Shown: positions 60,456 to 64,000 of the stretch, piece by piece | Layout of the letters: each line of letters begins with the position of its first letter | How positions within the stretch are numbered: the first letter of the stretch is position 1 | Assembly (NCBI GenBank): GCA_034506255.1 | Contig: JAPDPX010000009.1 | Coordinates: 62,001 to 126,000, forward strand | From: a candidate division KSB1 bacterium | GTDB lineage: Bacteria > Zhuqueibacterota > Zhuqueibacteria > Zhuqueibacterales > Zhuqueibacteraceae | Reading direction: 5' to 3' | Length of the DNA stretch: 64,000 bases | Made by a program: the position numbers and the translations under genes | Notes under the pieces: model-generated | The model's database searches: none | The model's input: only the letters and a program-made list of their open reading frames with translations | Told to the model about the DNA's origin: nothing

Positions 60456-61757
60456 TCAGGGCTGCGGGCTGGCAGGCGGTGAAAGGTGCCGGCGGTGACT
60501 CCGGTCCTGCAGTGCGATATCCGGCACCGCCAGGCCGAGGCTGCGCAGCCGTTGAAATTCGGCGAGGGCAAAATGATCGGTCATGCCGGCGATGAAATCC
60601 GCAATCTGGCGCAGGCGTCCCGCGGTTCCGGGTCCCGCTGCCACAGCAGCCCGTTGTGCCGAGGGCGGCAGCAGGCGCGCATCTTCAAGATACAGACGAA
60701 AGAGCGTACGCAAGACCTGGCGTGCATCCTCGTCGGCATGGCGCACCTCCGGCCGGAAGATGATCTGTTGATAGATGAACTTGTTGAGCTCGCGCTGCAT
60801 GGCATCGACCGTCGCGCTGAAAGCGACGATCTCCCCGGTAAAGTGCTGGCAGCGGTGCTCGCGCTGTTCGAAAGCCTGTACCCGCCGCAGTGTTTCCTCG
60901 ATCAGATCACTCACCAGCAGATTGACCAGGCCGTGGATCAGGCGGTTGCAATAGAGGTAATGATCGTGGCGCAGCTTTGCCAGCCCGCTTTGCTGCTGCA
61001 CGAGCTGCACCAGTTCGAGCGCCGCGATGTCTTCGAGCGCGACCAGGCCGGCGCGCAAGCCGTCTTCGAAATCATGCGTCCGTTGTGCCACCTCGTCGGC
61101 AACCGCCACCACCTGACCTTCCAGCGTGGAGGCCACTTCCTGCTCGAACGCCAGGCCGCTGGTGTCGAGGTCGGGATAGTGATACTGGCCGCGTTTCAAG
61201 CGGGTGTGCTTGAGGATGCCTTCGCGCACGGCGGCGGTGAGATTGAGGCCGGGGAATGTGTACTTTTGCTCGAGCCAATCCACCACCCGCAGGGATTGAT
61301 AGTTGTGTTTGAAGCCGCCGGTGGCCTGCGGGGAAAGGCTGCCCTCCAAAGTATCCCGGCCCTGCAGGATGTCGTCCAGCACGTGTTCGCCGAGATGGCC
61401 GAAGGGGGTGTGGCCGAGATCATGGCCAAGCGCGATGGCCTCCACCAGATCCTCATTGAGGGCGAGGGCGCGCGCCAGGGTGCGGGAAATCTGCGCCACC
61501 TCCAGCGTGTGCGTCATGCGTGTGCGAAAGTGATCGCCTTCGGTGATGAGGAAGACCTGGCGTTTGTGTTTCAGCCGGCGAAAGGCGCGGGCATGCACCA
61601 GACGGTCGCGGTCGCGCTGAAAGGCGGCGCGGTAGGCATGCTCGGGTTCGGGATGGCGGCGGGTGGCGTGCGCGTCGCGACTGCGGCAGGCATAGGGTGC
61701 CAGCCAGTGGTCTTCGCATGCCAGCCAGTCCATCCGTGTACGCATGCGGTAGGTCAT
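60456..61757 (-). CDS. dgt: dGTPase-like HD-domain deoxynucleotide triphosphohydrolase
   Basis: A 433-residue HD hydrolase. It contains HARAFRRLKHKRQVFL, THTLEVAQISRTLARAL (first metal histidine), GHDLGHTPFGHLGEHVLD (the HD pair) and NYQSLRVVDWLE, as in type 2 dGTPase-like enzymes. These hydrolyse dNTPs to nucleosides and triphosphate and some act in phage defence. It lies 57 bases downstream of the AMMECR1 gene. The exact N-terminus is uncertain: ATGs at codons 1, 5 and 9. Confidence 0.92.
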   Translation of the reverse strand: MTYRMRTRMDWLACEDHWLAPYACRSRDAHATRRHPEPEHAYRAAFQRDRDRLVHARAFRRLKHKRQVFLITEGDHFRTRMTHTLEVAQISRTLARALALNEDLVEAIALGHDLGHTPFGHLGEHVLDDILQGRDTLEGSLSPQATGGFKHNYQSLRVVDWLEQKYTFPGLNLTAAVREGILKHTRLKRGQYHYPDLDTSGLAFEQEVASTLEGQVVAVADEVAQRTHDFEDGLRAGLVALEDIAALELVQLVQQQSGLAKLRHDHYLYCNRLIHGLVNLLVSDLIEETLRRVQAFEQREHRCQHFTGEIVAFSATVDAMQRELNKFIYQQIIFRPEVRHADEDARQVLRTLFRLYLEDARLLPPSAQRAAVAAGPGTAGRLRQIADFIAGMTDHFALAEFQRLRSLGLAVPDIALQDRSHRRHLSPPASPQP

Positions 61758-61814
61758 ATCAGCAGCGCAAGTGCGGCGGGTCTGCGGCCACCGGTTGTGC
61801 GATGGGCGCGCGGT

Positions 61815-62369
61815 TCACGGCTGATCCGAGAAAACTTCGGCGCTGAAATAGAGCAGCTCGGCCTTGGGATCCTGCCAGGCGTCTTCCGGCAGGCCGGCTT
61901 TGCGGCAAACGTGGCGCACGAAAGTGCCGGCATCCCAACCGCGTTGCGCGGCCACTTGCGGCAGCAACAGGCCGTGACGTTTGCCGAGGCGGATCATCAC
62001 ACCATGTTTGCCGATCTGCAAATCCTGCAGATTGCGCAGCGCTTGCAGCGGGGTGAGCACGGAAATTTCAATGCGGGTGTCGGGCAGTTCCTCCAGGCGC
62101 AGCGGCTCAAAGCGCGGGTCGTTGCAGGCGGCAGCAACCGCCATGGCACATACCGAGTCCAGCAAGGGCCGGGTGTGTTCGATACTGCCAATGCAGCCGC
62201 GCAGCTCCCCGCCGACATGCAGACTGATGAACACGCCGGCTTGCATCCCGGCCAAGCCGGGCTCGGGTGTGGCGGGCGGGGTGACTTCCGGCTCACCGCG
62301 CAGGCTGGCCTGGATCGCGTCACGCGCGAGCTGCAGCAAAGCGGCCTTTTGCCGGTCGGAGAGCATCAT
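61815..62369 (-). CDS. AMMECR1 domain protein (AmmeMemoRadiSam system protein A)
   Basis: A 184-residue AMMECR1-family protein. It has GVFISLHVGGELRGCIGSIEHTRPLLDSV with the conserved LRGCIG, NDPRFEPLRLEELPDTRIEISVLTPL and RGLLLPQVA-like RHGLLLPQVAAQRGWD. In bacteria it pairs with a MEMO protein and usually a radical SAM enzyme. The MEMO gene is directly upstream; the radical SAM gene is not in this window. Its biochemical role is unsettled. Confidence 0.93.
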   Translation of the reverse strand: MMLSDRQKAALLQLARDAIQASLRGEPEVTPPATPEPGLAGMQAGVFISLHVGGELRGCIGSIEHTRPLLDSVCAMAVAAACNDPRFEPLRLEELPDTRIEISVLTPLQALRNLQDLQIGKHGVMIRLGKRHGLLLPQVAAQRGWDAGTFVRHVCRKAGLPEDAWQDPKAELLYFSAEVFSDQP

Positions 62370-62404
62370 GCGACCTCGCTGGCCTGCGGTGGCGCCGTCG
62401 GCCG

Positions 62405-63283
62405 TTACGGCATGCGTTCAAAGGCGGCGGCGACATAACCGACGACGCGGCTGTAGTCGCCGCTGGTGTCGCCGGAGTTCTGATAGCGCAACACGCGCAC
62501 GTGAGCTGCACCCAGCCGGCGGGCGGCGAGCAGCGCGGCCACAATCGGGCCGCCGCCGCAGGCCTCGCAGACCCGCTGTTGCAGCGCCTCGTACAGCGGT
62601 TCCGGCTCGCCGGCCTGCAACAGCTCGATGAAATACCCGTCGCGGCGGCGCGCCTCGGCATCGTTGTGATAGTGGGAAAGATCCGAGCTGGCGATGATGG
62701 CCAGTGGCGTCTCCGTTGCCAGCTCAGCCAGGGCCTGCCCCAGGGCCTCGCACAAGTCCCAGCTTTGCTCGCCCATCACAATCGGCAGGATCGTCGCGTC
62801 CGGGGCCACGCGCTGCACAAACGGCAGTTGCACCTCGATGGCATGTTCGCCGCCCTCCGCCTGGACGCGATGGCCGTGCCAGGTGGCCAGGAAGTTCTCA
62901 TGCTTTTGGATGAGCTGCCCGGCGAGTGCAGCCGCCACCGGCACCTCGCCAAGCGGCGTGCAGTAGCCGCGGCCGGAAAAAACGGAGACGAACGGAAAAT
63001 ATTCCCAATGGCTGGGCGCAATCAGGACAATGGTTGCCGGCGGCTGGTGGCGCAGGAGTGCATAGGTGTGGGCGGCAACCGGCCCGGAGTAACGATAGCC
63101 GGCGTGCGGGGCGATGCCGGCGACAAAACGGCCGGGGGATGATTCAATCTGCGTTTGCGCCAGCAAGTCGTTTACGACCCGGCTGAGCACTTGCGGATTT
63201 TCCGGATAGAACATGCCCGCCACTGCCGCCGCTCTGACGGCCTCGCCCGCCACCGGCTCGTATTGCTTGTGTGGATTTGCCAT
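62405..63283 (-). CDS. MEMO1-family protein (AmmeMemoRadiSam system protein B)
   Basis: A 292-residue protein of the extradiol-dioxygenase-like MEMO family. It shows AAVAGMFYPENPQVL at the start, IAPHAGYRYSGPVAAHTYALL, PSHWEYFPFVSVFSGRGYCTPLGEVPV, EHAIEVQLPFVQ and SSDLSHYHN, which carry the conserved His/Asp metal ligands. GGGAG precedes the ATG at 63283. It is 35 bases upstream of the AMMECR1 gene, in the same operon. Confidence 0.93.
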   Translation of the reverse strand: MANPHKQYEPVAGEAVRAAAVAGMFYPENPQVLSRVVNDLLAQTQIESSPGRFVAGIAPHAGYRYSGPVAAHTYALLRHQPPATIVLIAPSHWEYFPFVSVFSGRGYCTPLGEVPVAAALAGQLIQKHENFLATWHGHRVQAEGGEHAIEVQLPFVQRVAPDATILPIVMGEQSWDLCEALGQALAELATETPLAIIASSDLSHYHNDAEARRRDGYFIELLQAGEPEPLYEALQQRVCEACGGGPIVAALLAARRLGAAHVRVLRYQNSGDTSGDYSRVVGYVAAAFERMP

Positions 63284-63678
63284 GGCGTCATCTCCCAAAA
63301 ACAAAAAGGCACAACTGAAAAGTCATGCCTGGCTTGGCTCTCGTCGCGTGAGGAGTGGTTTCTGTTCCTCCGAAATCGCCAACTTCCGACATCTTCTTGC
63401 AACGCCTTGTCCGCGGAAGAACATCAACGTTGGCACGACACGGGTGGGGAAAGCACCCTCCGCCGGGGCTGAAACATCTTTGCACAGATGCCGGGGCAAT
63501 TATCCCGGCCACCGGCAGGAGACCAAAAAATCATTCACTTTCTTCCGTGGTCTTCGCCCGGCTTGCGTCCGTCCGCTTCGCGGAAATCCTTTTGCGCACA
63601 CGGCAACAAATTTTTCCGATGCGATTACCGCATGAAATTCGCACCGTGTGCCGCTCACAGCGCGCATTTGCCGGCAGC

Positions 63679-63706
63679 AATGTAGCATAAAAATCAGGAA
63701 TGTCAA
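63679..63706 (-). promoter_or_regulatory. Predicted promoter, possibly for the MEMO-AMMECR1 operon
   Basis: On the minus strand TTGACA (63701-63706) and TACATT (63679-63684) are 16 bases apart. The nearest minus-strand gene starts about 390 bases downstream, so the leader would be long. Confidence 0.4.
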
Positions 63707-63750
63707 CCGCTTTTTGCGGGCCGGGTAATCCCCCGGTAACTTGTGGAGCA

Positions 63751-63768
63751 GTGCAGGCATCCCTGCGC
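63751..63768. repeat. GCAGGCATC-type repeat
   Basis: GTGCAGGCATCCCTGCGC, a shorter member of the palindromic family found at 13299, 19631, 23946 and 24562. Confidence 0.45.
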
Positions 63769-63848
63769 AATGTCACCAACTTTTTCAAGCAAGTCATGAC
63801 AAAAAGATTTATGGCAGAAAGATATTCAGCGCTCTTGCCAGGCAACCA

Positions 63849-63914
63849 CCTGAATTTTGCCTGCCGGCTTGTTGTTGCCCGGAAGAAATGACGTATTCAC
63901 AAAACTCCCTCAGG
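63849..63914 (-). repeat. Interspersed ~65-bp repeat, copy 2 (inverted)
   Basis: Read on the minus strand it begins CCTGAGGGAGTTTTGTGAA, contains GTCATTTCT and GGGCAACAACAAGCC, and ends AAAATTCAGG, matching 50466-50530. It is preceded by ACTCC, so its start forms an ACTCC-TGAG-GGAGT hairpin. Confidence 0.65.
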
Positions 63915-63974
63915 AGTGGCCTGTCGAATTTCTCATGATCGGGCACGGTTTCTTGAGAACAACCCAGTCGCTCT

Positions 63975-64000
63975 CTCCTGACGGAGTTGACCGCACGTTG
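63975..64000 (+). repeat. Partial third repeat copy at the window end
   Basis: CTCCTGACGGAGTTGA repeats the hairpin start of the interspersed element (compare CTGACGGAGTTTG at 50466). The window ends before the diagnostic CAACAACAAGCC core. Confidence 0.4.

Larger units (their letters stand above)
63284..64000. other. Terminal intergenic region with promoter and repeats
   Basis: No gene is supported in the last ~700 bases. It contains a likely minus-strand promoter (63679-63706), a GCAGGCATC palindrome (63751-63768) and two members of the interspersed repeat family (63849-63914 and 63975 to the window end). Confidence 0.5.

Noticed and set aside
60486-62438. A 650-codon plus-strand frame across the dGTPase and AMMECR1 genes
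   Set aside because: It spans two clear minus-strand genes and their gap and shows no domain.
1-64000. Genome-wide reassignment of TGA to tryptophan
   Set aside because: Many genes here, such as the M1 peptidase, end at TGA exactly where the family ends, and a terminator follows at 8291. The cstA TGAs must have a local explanation.
1-64000. tRNA, rRNA or CRISPR features
   Set aside because: I looked for T-loop signatures, rRNA-like conserved blocks and regularly spaced repeats and found none that I could support.

Overview
The window is a GC-rich, gene-dense bacterial chromosome segment. I see no tRNA, rRNA, CRISPR array, transposase or intact prophage. Several features point to the Fibrobacteres-Chlorobi-Bacteroidetes (FCB) group or a related uncultured lineage such as KSB1 or Calditrichota. 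These are a PorX-type response regulator (CheY receiver plus PglZ domain, 34276-35844), a decayed type IX secretion (T9SS) C-terminal sorting domain at 23784-23948, an M1 peptidase beside a DUF6702 protein, and DUF4384, DUF2279 and DUF971 proteins. The exact lineage is inference. TGA is the usual stop codon.

Layout. 1-5591 (minus strand): FtsX-type permease (cut by the window edge) with an HlyD adaptor, DUF2203, glutaryl-CoA dehydrogenase-like enzyme, MiaB, DUF971, DUF6702. 5846-8239 (plus): secreted M1 peptidase with a clear terminator. 8772-10798 (minus): a three-gene set that looks like a phage lysis module (peptidoglycan-binding muramidase, small protein, membrane-anchored coiled coil). 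10916-16752: a DegT aminotransferase and Gfo/Idh oxidoreductase pair, aldo/keto reductase, rRNA methyltransferase-like protein and a DUF523-DUF1722 protein. 16974-23660: HtrA protease, small unknown protein, SpoIIE-type phosphatase, M28 peptidase, small unknown protein. 23661-24837 is a gene-free stretch with repeats and the T9SS fossil. 24838-27122: ECF sigma factor followed by a zinc-finger/TPR anti-sigma-like membrane protein. 27447-33593: zinc-ribbon protein, very long Lhr helicase, DUF4384 protein.

34276-40557 (plus): porX, then tsaE-tsaB-[coiled-coil nuclease-like gene with its own promoter]-rimI-accD-surE. 40751-47336 is a transporter block: an NSS transporter with its 35-residue MetS-like subunit, a CstA gene interrupted by two TGA codons at tryptophan positions, and two SLC13/DASS-type permeases. 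47363-50195: orphan NtrC-type regulator and a DUF2279 protein.

50705-57564 (minus) is a complete suf iron-sulfur cluster operon in the order rrf2-sufA-sufB-sufC-sufD-sufS-sufU-sufT. A consensus promoter and an inverted repeat lie between promoter and first codon, suggesting feedback control by the cluster-binding Rrf2 protein. 57888-63283 (minus): M64 peptidase, orphan EcfA-type ATPase, dGTPase-like HD hydrolase, and the AMMECR1-MEMO pair.

At least four families of short palindromic or interspersed repeats occur in the intergenic DNA, some in two or more copies within this window. The strongest points for follow-up are the double-TGA cstA, the T9SS fossil abutted by a palindromic repeat, the shared ~65-bp repeat at 50466 and 63849, the lysis-like cassette, and the suf operator.
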